A DNA stretch of 37,212 nt. Source: Ectocarpus siliculosus (Eukaryota > Sar > Phaeophyceae > Ectocarpales > Ectocarpaceae). A program made the translations under genes and the position numbers. The notes beneath the pieces were generated by a model. That model was not told where the DNA came from and did no database searches. It saw only the letters and a list, made by a program, of their open reading frames with translations. Within the stretch, counting starts at the first letter, position 1, and every line of letters begins with the position of its first letter. Location of the stretch: positions 1,851,399-1,888,610 of the forward strand of contig FN649730.1 in assembly GCA_000310025.1 (NCBI GenBank), read 5' to 3'. Of this stretch, positions 22,441-33,909 are shown piece after piece.

Positions 22441-23912
22441 GTGCAACCTGAGTAGCGGTGATTTGGTTACTCTTTGGGTGATGAGTTCCACAGCCCGTCA
22501 TTCGACGGCGAAGAGTGGTATAGTAGTTTGCTGAGTGAAACGACGCGTATTGCACCTCCAACTGTCACGTACATGAAGCTTTCAAGGCAGCAGCACAGCG
22601 GTTTGGAATCACGCAAGCGTTAGTGTTTTGTTCCGAGAAAAATGTTTTGCGCCAATGTCGTCTTGTCGCTAAGTTGACGGCGATGATGTGCTTCAACACC
22701 ACACTTTTGGCTGGAGGAGTTATCGTTGATTGGTATCGCAGCTTGCCTCGGGCAACCGTGCTGGTCCTCCAAGAGATTTTCGTTTCTTTTTCAAGGTGGT
22801 GTAGAGAGCAGTGAAGAGATGAAGATTCGCACAAAAAGTAGTGTGATAAAATCTTGTTGCATCCTTAGGACGACGGTCAGGGCAAGAAAAAACGCCGTAG
22901 TCTAGATACATACTAGCTTAGATGGACAACGCCTAGTACCCAGTCTGATGTAGAGAAAACAGACGAGGGTAAGATTTTCTGTGCAGCGTGCAAAACTACG
23001 CGCATTGGGTTGCTACGAAATTGGAGAACAACAGCTGTGACAACTCGCATATGCCTTGGACTGAGGGAAGGCGTGTTTTCCATGCCTTGGCACGTATCCA
23101 GAGTGCAAGACCACACCCACACCACACACCCACACGCGTAGTTTGGGCTTGCTTGCCGTGAGGTGAATACCATGGTGCTGCACGGTGGAATGAAAGATCG
23201 CCCCGGATCGCGGATGGACGAGGATGAACATTTACCCGGATCATGGATCGTGGATCGTGCCGAACTTCGTTCATGCTGTCGACATAGGCTACAGGCTAGT
23301 CTACTGCTTGGGACCGTTAGAACCACGGCCATGTCTTCAATACACACCCGCGCTGGCCAATTGGCATGAACACGTGTCCTGTGGCGAGGTGGATACAGGA
23401 TGTATGTATGGTACTGTCACGGTTCCGTTGTTGTTGTGGTGGTGTTGTGGTGTGGTGGGGGGGTTGGATACCCCCCCGGGGTGTTTTTTGTTTGAGTTTG
23501 GGGAAATAATGAGAGACAATGCTGACTGAAACACTTTATGCCAGCCAAACTCCCAATCAATCAAGACCACCCCTGGAAGAGACAAATACATCTGTGAGAC
23601 TGAAACACTTTGTGCCAGCCAAACAATTCCAGGGTCGTCTGCCCTATCGTTCAAAACTCACAAATTTGTTCTGCGCCAACACGACGAAACTCGCCAGTAC
23701 GCTGTGCGGTACCAACCACCGATTGAGGTTGGCACCAATGAATGGTGTGTTTGATCTTACAACGTACAGCGGCGTGCAGCAATCACCCAACAAGGCTGTG
23801 GTGGTGTGCCCGAGCATCAGCATGGCCAAACGGTCCCGTACATGCCTTGGAATAAATGAAAACGCGACAAACGCTCCCAGAGCCCAAAATTTGTCCAAAA
23901 CATAAACGAAAA
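22441..23912. other. intergenic region after NOC4, no confident gene
   Basis: NOC4 ends at 22440. No exon with clear family similarity follows. A minus-strand open stretch at 23644-23908 has hydrophobic, plausible protein composition but no start or splice context that settles it. A 76-base direct repeat (GACTGAAACACTTT followed by TGCCAGCCAAAC) begins at 23523 and 23599. Confidence 0.4.
23523..23640. repeat. two-copy direct repeat, spacing about 76 bp
   Basis: GACTGAAACACTTTRTGCCA and the following GCCAAAC occur at about 23523 and 23597. The spacer differs in sequence, so only the first 27 bases are well conserved. Confidence 0.6.
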
Positions 23913-24144
23913 AAATAAAAACACTTACATAAAGTGTGGAGGGCCCTCCATTTATCTATTGCATAAATATGCGGGTTTTCGGCGTCTGGAAGGCGTGTTT
24001 TGGGGTCATGCGCTGTTCACAAACAGTTTTGAAAATCGTTTTTCGAAATTTGAAAATGTTCTTTAAACCTGAAAAATGTTTGACATGGGCCCACAAAGTC
24101 ACGCCACGTCCCTCTCTCCGTTTACGACACATCCACAACCCCCT

Positions 24145-24470
24145 CTGCTGCATAAACAGACGGGACATCGGCCCCATCACGTATATTTTATAGATAAATG
24201 AGAAAGCACGTCTCCCCACTGACCGCTATATTTATCTGTTGCATAAACAGACGGGACATCGGCCCCCGTCACATACATTTTATAGATAAATGAGAAATCA
24301 TGGCTCCCCACTGACCGCTATATTTATCTGCTGCATACACAGACGGGACATCGGCCCCCATCACATATATTCTTTAGATAAATGAGAAAGCACGGCTCCC
24401 CACTGACCGCTTTATTTATCTGTTGCACAAACAGACGGGGCATCGGCCACCCGCCCATGCATCCTCCCCA
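24145..24470. repeat. 91-92 bp tandem array, about four units
   Basis: CAGACGGGACATCGGCC starts at 24157, 24248, 24340 and 24432 (spacing 91, 92, 92). Each full unit has ATTTATCT near its start and AGATAAAT about 50 bases later, so each can fold as a hairpin. A partial, diverged unit is at about 23950 next to the palindrome GGAGGGCCCTCC (23938-23949). The array lies just upstream of the recombinase-like pseudogene. Confidence 0.85.
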
Positions 24471-24559
24471 CCCTACTAACCGCCCTCTCTCTGTCTACTA
24501 TGCATCCCCCGTGTACTGCCGATGCTATGCCCCCCGTGTAAGGTCAAGTCAAGTGAAAC

Positions 24560-26470
24560 ATGCATTTCCGTTACCTGAAGAATGGTAGGAGAGGACACTG
24601 TTGGGCTGACAGTACGGCGCAGGGATTCGCGGTTGGGGAAGGATGGGCCGTTGGTCTGGTCGAACATGCTTTCTTGGCCGGAGACAAGGAGCAGCTCGCC
24701 CGTCTACGCGCCGCTCTCCGTTGTCTGACCGTAGCGGCGTTCAACGTGTCCAAAGACCCCGTCATCGTTGGAGACTTGGAAGGGCCGCAGACGGCGAACG
24801 AAGAGGAAGCCATCAGGAGACTGCCCCAGACTTCAACAAGCACATCACCAACGCCGCCGACTTCGTCAACGTCATAACGTACGTCGACCCTGTACTCGGC
24901 GGGGGAGGGCACGCAGGCGTCAGGGCTATTCGCGCACTATCAGGGGGGCTCGGCATCGACTTGGGTATCGGGCGGGAGATTGATGTGCGGGCAGAGTGCA
25001 TCCAAGGGTCCACCGAGAAATGCATGGCGGCCGACGACGAGGGACACTGGTTTATCGCCGTGCTCAACTTGAGTTAATCATGCATTTTTGATTCGTTTCG
25101 TTGTCCCCGGTGGTGAATACGTGGTTCTCGTGTGCAGGCAGTGGATTTACATCTCTCGCACTCTCTCTCAAACTCACTTTGCATATTTTGACAGGCGGGA
25201 AGGGATGAGGACGACGCCTGGACCACCGGTGATGTTGAGGATGTGCAGGACTCTATCGAGGAGAGTGTCCGCGCTTCACTGGAGAAACTCGCCACCAAGG
25301 CGTGTGTGGGACGTTGTTTCGCCTGTGGGACCATATTTATATTCAGTAAATGGCTTTGTTTGTGGTGCAAAATCAATCCGCTCAATCGCTGAAGTACACC
25401 CCCTCTCGCGCGTGTATTTTGTCTTCATCATTTTTCTTGTACAGCCCCGTGACATCGACGTCGGCATCGATGCCACGTTCCCCGACTCGACGGCCGAGCC
25501 ACCGAGTCCCAGCTCATCGGCACCCAGGAAGCGCTGGACGTCTCATGATTGGTCGGATGACGGTTTCTGGAGTTGCGAAGATAACTACATCGTCCACAAC
25601 AGCATGCAAGCGGGAGGCAGGGATGATGATGAGGAGGAGGAGGTTTGCCTCGGCAAGACGCTGTGGCGGTAGTGAACCAGGACGACGAGGCCGTGGAAGC
25701 GTGGACGGAGGATGCCGAGAAAGTCAAACAAGAAGCGCGGTGTCCCGCGTCGCTGCAAGGAACAGAGGCGCCGCAGGGCTTTGCGGCGCAAGCGTCTGGC
25801 CAGACGTGCCATCGCGGGGGGGCTTCGCAGGCGGTCGCGTAGCTGCCTCCGAGGCGGGGCGAGCTCGGACGACGAGGGCGATCAGGTATGGTTTGTCCTT
25901 GTGAGTTGAGAGGTGAGACAAGGTAGCCGTGCCGTGAAACCATTTCTACACGAAGGTTATGATAAATAGTTTGTGCCTCGGAGACCATCACGCGAGCCTA
26001 ACTAGCTTCGCAACCCCCTTCTCCTGTTTGCCCCATCCTTCTCCAGGGAACGCGGCAGGAGAGGGGGGACGTGATGCCAGGTGGCAGGTGGGCGCCCCAA
26101 GCGGTCAACCCAGGGGCAAGCGCCAAAGAGAGGGGATCAACTCCGACCTGCGCATCTCACGTCCACTCAATTACACTGACATCCCGAGCCGCGCGAAGTG
26201 ATAGAAACTTCCAAGGGTCCTGTGCTGTTCCAAGGTGGTGTGGCGCAAAACGCAAGGCCAGCTGTGCCCCTCCTAGTGACCTTGCCAACAAACGTGCGCG
26301 TTGCCCCGCCGGCGCCGGTGATGAGGGTGATGATGGCGGCGGCGACGGTGAATTCGGTGATGGTGGTGGGAGTGATGATGGCAGCGGCGATGGGGGGGAC
26401 ATCAGCAGCGGTGGCAGCAGCGGTGGTAACAGCGGTGGTAGCAGCGGCGGGGATGACATCAGCAGCTGTG

Positions 26471-26522
<52 letters not shown>

Positions 26523-29500
26523 TGGCTCCATCAGCGGTCGCGCGAATAACACGTCGCACCCGAAAAGGCCATCGGGGACAAAACCGCCCCTTGGAAAGGC
26601 TCGCGTGGACGCACCGGGGTTGGGGAGGATATTTACAGCACCAAACCCGGAGCACGAGGCGAGTGACACGAAGCATGTCGCTGCAAAACGGGCGCAGTCG
26701 GATGCGACGATGAAACAACGAAGAAAGACGGTAAATACAGCGGGACGTACTGAGTATGGGGTGGGGACGGTTTCGGCAATCGCTAAGATACTCACGGGGC
26801 TGACGGAGAAACCTAACAACCGTGATCTTGCCATCAAAAATGGGGTCTACTTTGACCGTACCCGCCTCACGGAGCTGAAGCATCCGTACGACGTGGCCTA
26901 CATGTTTGACCCGCGACACATCGAAGTGATTCTGAACAAGACAAATGTCGAGATCGGCGGGCGGAAGCTGGACGTGAAGTCGTTCGAGGCCGGCAAGTAT
27001 AGGCTGGAGAACGGGCCCGAGATTGGACAGTGGGAGCTGTTGGAGAACAGGTTCGACGGAGGTGTGACGCTCGATGACGATTGTCGGCGCTTCATTCAAC
27101 ATCTAGTGACAGTCCAAACCTTCATGATGGCTCGTGCCGTGCCGTCCGAGAGAGACTCTAAGCTAATGTCACACGGGATGCTATGGAACGTCGATGATAC
27201 CATTGCATGACTCGAGGGCGACTATTGCGAAGTAAGCGACAGTGAAATGGGCCTGTCGGAGCTGATGGCGCTAAAGGAGCGTCTCGTCGAGCGGCAGACT
27301 CTCATGCTCGAGTCTTCACTGGCCCCACGGTGGAGGACATTCTTACAGCGGGCTTCTGGCCAAGCGACATGAATGGCGAGGCTACCGAGTTGCACCGGTT
27401 CGCGCAAGAACACGGATCGATGGCCAAGCTAAACTTCCTGGGTGGCCTCGGGATCGTTCCCAATGATAAAAGGATATGGTGGAAGGAAGCTTGTTCAGCG
27501 GGGATATTGTGATGGTGCCTTATTCGGAAGCACCCAAACCTCTCCACACTAATGGCGCATGGTCTGCAAGGCTGTCGACCGTGATTCGTATGCTCACCGT
27601 TGCGTACCGGCAAGGATGCCCGACGAATTTGCTCGAGGGTTATGTCCCTTTGTTACAGTCAGAGCTGGAGGTCGTGAAAAAACACCATCCCCAGTGCTCG
27701 CCCAACTTGAAAAAGGGTGCTGGTGACGCATACTTGGCCCACGAGTGGACTCTCGACGCCACGCCGAATAAACTCGCTGGCGCCAAGGGGTACGCGTTGC
27801 GCTTTACCAACATGCGAGCCAAGGTGGTACTGTCCGCCGTCGTTCCGGTGCTGATCCACATGATCGGGTAGCGGGACTCTGGCATCCTTGGAAGGCTCGC
27901 CCCTAGCTCGTCGGGCACAGGGGGTATGTGCCTGACGCGTAACGGTGGACATCTCCTCCTGGAAATCTTGGAAAACGACCCCTGTGAAGAGGCGGCAAAG
28001 CGTATGTTTGAGAAAATTAGCAAGAGCATCCTCGACAAGACACGAAACGAGCGGACATCGTGGGACGCAGTGATCAACGGCAGCACAGGAGAATCCAGCA
28101 AACAGCGGAAGTGCAGGATCGGGTTGGTGGATGATTCTCCAGAGGATAGGGAGCGGAACCTCGAGATATACATGCGTCTCGTGTTCGTCGACGGGATCCG
28201 CCCCGTGATGGAAGCCATTGACAAGATTGATTCAGAGTTCATTGACTGGGGGGTGGAGCGTCTCGCAGAAGCGAAAGGCGTGTCTACCTCCTTCGATCGA
28301 GATGACATCAAGGGGATCGACCATCTTTTCGGCGGCACTCGCGAGCAAGTGAGAGATAGAGAGATGGGGGTCACCGTGGAACAAGGCAAGAAAAGAGTCG
28401 CTGGACTGGTGGACAAGATGGAGGTCGCCGGTATCACGTGTCGACCCTTCAGCGTCTTGAGTGTGGCTTGTATGCTGGCTATCATTATGTGCGCAGCATC
28501 CATCCGCCCTGAGGACTTCTTCGCTTTGGAATTCAAAACCATCTGGTTCGACAAAAAGGTTGGCGAAGAAGGAGTAGTCTACTCAAGATCGGGATGCCTC
28601 TTCAAGCAGACAGATGACGCCGATAGAGAATTGTGCAACGCGTGTAAGGTTCATGACATCGAGGGGCACGGGGTCGTCAGGTGGTGCATGGTGATGGCTC
28701 TTGTTGGGAGAACGATGCTCAAGAAGCACAACAAGGGGAAAGTGAGCTGCATGTTCGGGCCTCTGCAGGCAAACGGAGCGCAGATGAGCCCAGTGGGTGT
28801 GTTCGGTAAAGTATTCAAGGAGCTCGGGCGATCTTTTTTCGGAGTGGGGGATATGAGCGTGAATGCTATGTGGTCCACCCAAGACACCATCGCCGTCGAG
28901 CAGGGGCTAGAGATATAGGCCTGGCGAACGACCATTCCGCTTTTCAAGAGCTAGCAAGACAGCAGCGGACGAGTATCAAGGTAAGCTCGTTTTTCAGTTT
29001 TTTTTTGCAAACGTTTGTTCTGCAGGCTCAGTGTACCTTGCATGGTTGTGAACGATACAGCACTAACTAACTTGAAACACACCAATTTTTCACAGGACAT
29101 TCACGGCGTGTACAACACGCACCAAAGGAGCTCAGATATAGGGATGAAGTACGTCGGCATCACCACGGTTAGTTTCAATGGCGGGGTGGTGAAAATGATG
29201 AGTCAGTGGCGTATCCGGGAGGACAAGAAAAATGGATCGGACATAGCGCGAGTGCCTCCCCCGTTCCCAGGGTCCGCGGACCAACCTCCCTCCGGCGGCG
29301 GCCGCGTGGACACCATCGACGCTGAGGAGGCTGCCCTCGCGAGAGAGCTCAGAATGGAACACATGAGAGCCACCACTGCAAAGCTCAAGAGGGAGAGAGA
29401 AGCAGCAGAGGGACGCGCTCCTGCTTTCACCGCGGGCGGAGCTATACGGCTGCCCCTAAAAAACGGGGCAAGTACAAAGAGAAGGTGAGAGAGTGCTACG

Positions 29501-29933
29501 CTCACGTGTAGGGGAGTCAGAATAAAACAGTGTGCAGCGTAAATACTAATCGTGTGAAACTAAACAACACCAATTGTTGTCTACCGTATTCCGTTTGCAG
29601 CCGGAGAGGGAACTCACACCAGAGGAGCGCGCGGGGGTGATCGAGATGGCAAGGGCGGCCAGAGAAGCCTTCAAACGTGCCAAGATCGCCAAGGCTGCCG
29701 GCGACGACGGCACCTACAAACGGATGGTTGGAACCCGTATCATCGGGGCAAAACTCCCTCTGGTCGAGGGTCTGATATGTAGAGACAAACGTTCGTTCCG
29801 ACCCGGAGAGTGGCGTGCCCATAGCAAATACAGCGGGGGGAGAGACCCAATGAGGTTTAAAAGCTTGGCCCAGAGGGTAGAGAATCAGACTGATGGCTTC
29901 GATTGGTCGTCTTGGCAGCAGGCAGACGAGTAA
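24560..29933 (+). pseudogene. decayed multi-exon gene with tyrosine-recombinase-like core (possible Crypton-like element)
   Basis: Coding pieces: about 24560-25075; 25195 to about 25304; 25445-25885; 26047-28980; 29096-29484; 29601-29933 (TAA). Acceptors and donors at 25194, 25444, 25885, 26046, 28980, 29095, 29484 and 29600 look genuine. The order is: N-terminal alpha/beta piece, acidic then Arg/Lys-rich region, Gly/Ser/Asp low-complexity linker with (GACAGC)n at about 26475, conserved-looking region to 27207, then the recombinase-like part. Box I resembles ASIRPEDFFALEF (Arg codon 28505-28507). The candidate nucleophile is the Tyr of DIHGVYNTHQRSSD (codon 29111-29113). Breaks include frameshifts near 24820, 25640-25740, 27300, 27490, 28910 and 29440, and stops at 27208 (TGA) and 27869 (TAG). 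The family assignment rests on motif shape only. A host gene family is an alternative. Confidence 0.55.
26472..26521 (+). repeat. (GACAGC)n hexanucleotide run encoding Asp-Ser
   Basis: About eight GACAGC units code for an alternating Asp-Ser tract within the linker of the recombinase-like pseudogene, following GGT/AGC-rich codons for Gly and Ser from about 26330. Confidence 0.9.
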
Positions 29934-30659
29934 ATTTGAGGTACTCAAACAACACAAATTTGTGGTGTGGTAGGAGAGCCATTCGTCTTTGAAGCGTTCG
30001 TGCAACAGGTTGCCCTGCCCACGATATTGAACTGGTTAACCAGGGACCGTGACATTGTGCAAAACGCGACAGCTTCCCTTAGCGTGACGCCACAGCATGT
30101 GGTCGTAAAAACTGCCTCCGACATGAGCATGCCACTCAATCGCTCGCTTCCACCGCCTTTAAACCAACATTTGGGGACCTCGGGTGCGCCGGGTATGGCC
30201 GTAATTGTGCAGGGGGACCGCGTTTATTTTCGACTTGACTATTGCACGTGGACCGATGACTTCTCGTGGAACCCAGGAAGCAATTTCATCAAGTACATTC
30301 TTCCACATGAGAGTGCAGTGAGATTTCTGCCTGTTCGACGAATGCTCCGTCTGCAGGCAGCCACACATCTGTGAAGACAATTTTTGGATTGAAAACAGTC
30401 CCGCCCCGATTCATGGCCTTAAAATGACGAATGTCATCGGATTTTTGTTTTTCCGTTTTTTTCTTAATATGACACAACGAATCCATCTCTATCATAGAAA
30501 AGAGTCTGAGACAGATTAGCAATGAATTCATAGCGTCAGAAAGTACCTGTATGTCTACGGTTTCTTAAACGCTCCCACGGGGCAGATAAACACATCACAG
30601 CTGCGCAAGCGTGATCTTGTATCCGTTCAGAAATAAAAACACTCTCGCCATCCGCCATG
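29934..30659. other. sequence between the recombinase-like pseudogene and the LTR element
   Basis: No gene recognised. A 19-base stretch at about 30515-30533 (TAGCAATGAATTCAYAGC) matches the 69-bp duplication near 21735. AAATAAAAACACT at 30631-30643 also occurs at 23913-23925. Confidence 0.4.
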
Positions 30660-30663
30660 CTAG

Positions 30664-30944
30664 TGTGATGATATATGCGTAGCAATCCGTGAAGACCCTG
30701 ATGATGACTCTCTTTGTTCTTGTTCTCTTTCTTGTTTATCCTTCAACACAGCAGCACACTTGCTGTTCTTAGCTCCGTAGATAGACTGAGCAGCAGGGGG
30801 GGCTGCGGGCCGCTCCAAACAGGGAGGGGCCGCTAAGGCAATATCTCCTGTTTAACAATAATCCTAGGGAGTTGCAGTTCCCGCCAGATCTAGATATCTT
30901 GCTGAGTACTGCCGTTCATATCCTTGTAATAAAATCCCATAACA
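30664..30944 (-). repeat. 3' LTR of the gypsy element (left copy)
   Basis: 281 bases from TGTGATGATATATGC to CCCATAACA. Differences from the right copy include one fewer G in the run near 30808 and substitutions around 30671, 30741, 30822, 30836 and 30913. Confidence 0.92.
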
Positions 30945-31626
30945 CTGGCCCACCCTGGAGGTTCGTACATACAGATACATGGAAAACCCCAAGATATAAC
31001 CAACTCAAATCCAAAATTCGAAAATGAATCGAAGATAGATGCGAAACTCCACAACTCAGCAAGTTACCCTACATTAGATGGACAAAGACCATCGTCATGA
31101 CACGAACGTGAAAGAAAGTGTTGAACAAAAACGCAATAAAAGCAGAAGCCCAAACTGAAAACAAACGAAAAGACCGTATCATAAGGGAAGGCGACATGAC
31201 CAAACTCGATCGCCGAAAAGAAAAATCCAACCGGCAGACCGACCAAAGCAAAGAAACAGAAAGAGCAGAACGACGTACCAAACCAACGGTGGAAAACCGA
31301 ACATCGCAGAGACGAAAGGAAGGGGTCGTAGTACCAACCAATTGCCCTAATCGTAGCAGTACAAACGAAAACCATTGCTATAACGAAACGATGCACCAAA
31401 TCGACAGCAAAACGGTCGCCCAAAAGACGGAAAAAGGGGTCGTAACAAAACGAAACGCAACACCTATGCAAAGGTCACAAAAAAAAAAAAAACATGGACG
31501 GAGATCCCAAACGAACAAAAGAAGGCGGGAAGCCAAACCACCAACCCTAAAACTGCAAAACAGACAGGCGGAACCGCAAACAACTGAACGATGAAAACAA
31601 AATAACATCACACACTCAAGCGCTAA
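30945..31626. other. non-coding 3' region of the gypsy element, A-rich on the plus strand
   Basis: This lies between the end of the integrase remnant and the 3' LTR. It is strongly A-rich on the plus strand (T/C-rich in the element's sense), with loosely repeated AAGGGGTCGTA and AAACGAAA blocks. A 158-codon plus-strand open frame is explained by that composition. Confidence 0.6.
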
Positions 31627-33830
31627 CTAATGAGTGCGCGCAGGATCGCCGGAAAACGGACCACCCGCCTCAGCACCACGCGACATATCAACATTACGAA
31701 GAATGCCCTTGAGGAAAGCGCTACCACGGTGGACTTGGAGGCACCACGATCCGCACACGGCATTTGCGGCGGTAGCATAACGAGCAGCGGAGAGGGCGAT
31801 CTTGACCGGCCCAGACTCGTCAAGGAAGCGAACGATGTAGTGGTCTTCGTGTAGAGTAGGCCCAGAGATGTTGCCTAGCCACCAGAATCCATCTCGAGCC
31901 TTATACCAGAAGAAGGCGCCCACAGGAAGAGAAGCAGCGGAGAAGCGACGGTCACAAATAGAACGAGAGACAAAGGAAAACCCGAAGGCAAGTACCGCTC
32001 TCGTTTAGCATGTGCCAATTCCCGAGCAGCGGCACCAATGCGCATGGCGCGATACCGCCGGTTTGTCTGGCGATGTTGGTCGATGTTGGTCGGGCGAACC
32101 CGTCCAATACCGGAGAATGTGGGATCTGGAGTGCTGAAGGTCCATCTCGCGTTCCCAAGAAGGACGGAGAAGACCTTCCAGCATGTCTGATACAAGACAG
32201 CGATGATACCACCACGACCACGAACAGATTGATGACCAGTAATTTGGTCCACTTCCAGTCGTTCGACCGGAGTCGACACGTCGTCTTCCGTCACATGGTA
32301 CGGAGGAGATTTGTTCGTGTAGTTGTTCAAGACATACTGAGTGAGCCTGGCAGGCAAAAACCGAGGCATATCAGTGGCGTCATGCGGGTTGAGACACGGT
32401 TTGCAACGCGCAACCGAAACACGACGCTTTGAGTCTGTGCCTGGCAGGTCCGATGGAAGGTCCAAGAACAGCAACTTAGCTGCCATCGGGAGCCTTCAGA
32501 CAGGGGCCAACAGCCAAAATCTTGAATGGACCAGCCCACAGTAAAGAAAGTTTCGCTTTGAGTACCTTATCATCAGTACCGGCCCGAACACCTGAGCGAA
32601 TGGTGGATTCGGAGTTGTACACCCAAACCCAACCGCCGACGGTGTAAGTCGGAAGCTTGTGTAAAGCATCCAAAAGAGCGGAATTGCGACGCTCAATCCG
32701 TGAGACGGACAAGGCGTGCTGTTCCCGCACCAGCGCGTAAGCACGACGCTGGCGATCGGCAGCAAGGTTGCAATATTCGAGGTGATCACGATCTAAACTT
32801 TTATGACCCCGAGCTAAGGATGCTCGAGAACGGTCATCGGCCGTCTAGGCCGGCGGTTCATGTGCACTTCATTCGGCGCTAAACCGGTGGCGGCCTAGAC
32901 AGAGTTGTTATACGCAAACTCCACGTGGAGGAGGCGAGTATCGCAGTCGTTGCCGTTCGTTGACTACCATGGCAAGCATTTGTGCCATAGTGTGATTGAC
33001 GCGCTCGACACCGCCATCACCGATGGGGTGGTAGGCGCTAGTCGCCACTTTGCGTACCTCGAGAAGCTTGTAGACCGCGCGCGACAGTTTGGAACAGAAC
33101 TGCGTGCCATTGTCAGACAAGAGGCTCGCAGGGCAACCCCACAAAGGGATGTACCGATTGACCAATATATCTGCAGTGCCTTCGGCAGTAAACTCAGCGG
33201 CCATGACGGCGTACATGTCGGCACGTCGACTGAAACGGTCGGTGAAGAGCAGGATATACGCGTTGCCCCGAGGAGTAGTTGGTAGAGGGTCGAAATAAAC
33301 GACACTCACGGAGATGCCAGGTCCTGAAGGCAACGGCATGCTCAAAATAGGCCACCGCGCTGTGTGCCGAGACGTTTTGCGAGCTTGACAGCGCAGGCAA
33401 TGGCGGATCCACCATTTAGTAGAAGCGCTCATGCCCACCCACCGATAAAAACGTTCCAACATACACAATGTGCGAGCAGCACCAAAGTGACATGATACAT
33501 CGGCATGGCACAGCTGCATAATCCACGGGCGCATCAATATGGGAACATGAAATGCGAACAGGTTCATCATTCAGAAGACGCGCCGCACGCCCGCCAAGGC
33601 GCGTGGACGAAGCAGACGGAATGTTAGAAGGTTTCCGGACGAGGAGAACCACGCCATCATCATCGACATGCAGACAGCCTTTGACAGCCAATTCGCGGAT
33701 GTCCGAAAACAACGGTTGACGGCGTAACGGGATGTGATCAAGAAAACCCGGCGGCAAAGCCGAAGGCTGGCCGAGTTGAAGATAACGGATGGCGGCATCA
33801 CACACCGGTTCGCTCCGTTGTTCGCGCGTG
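31627..33830 (-). pseudogene. gypsy pol remnant: integrase plus C-terminal extension, frame-broken
   Basis: On the minus strand the remnant starts with the linker between RNase H and integrase (about 33830-33550). It continues with the zinc-binding H/H/C/C region (HADVSCHFG ... CLRC), then the catalytic D,D35E core: D in VYFDPLP, D in LLSDNGTQF, and E in GVERVNH exactly 35 residues later (piece 33570-32908). After a frameshift near 32930 follows FAYNNSV, a stop, and a long tail through 32730-31875. The tail ends with a WLGNISG ... YIVRFLDESGPVKIALSAARY region (31923-31700), as in chromovirus-type integrase C-termini. Stops near 32890 and 32820 and several frameshifts rule out a working product. 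Confidence 0.85.
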
Positions 33831-33888
33831 CCCAATCTGAATGAGAAAAATTCGCGACAGACTCGCGAGAGTCGAGTTCTGCAAGCGA

Positions 33889-33909
33889 GGTCCTGCCAAC
33901 GACGCCAAA
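33889..33909 (-). other. putative tRNA primer-binding site
   Basis: Directly after the 5' LTR, the minus strand reads TTTGGCGTCGTTGGCAGGAC. TGG close to the LTR end is typical of a primer-binding site complementary to a tRNA 3' CCA. Which tRNA is not determined. Confidence 0.5.

Noticed and set aside
24145-24470. CRISPR-like regular spacing
   Set aside because: The whole unit is repeated with no unique spacers, and the genome is eukaryotic; it is a tandem satellite.
25000-25075. C48 (Ulp1) protease reading of GHWFIAVLNLS
   Set aside because: One HW-like motif is present but no matching Asp/Gln/Cys pattern could be seen.
26167-27102. 311-codon minus-strand open frame opposite the recombinase-like pseudogene
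   Set aside because: Antisense of a GC-rich, repeat-coded Gly/Ser/Asp region; valine/alanine repeats simply mirror GACAGC repeats.
31118-31594. 158-codon plus-strand Lys/Arg/Thr-rich open frame in the LTR element
   Set aside because: A-rich sequence lacking T produces few stops; it is on the opposite strand to the element's genes and has no protein-like pattern.
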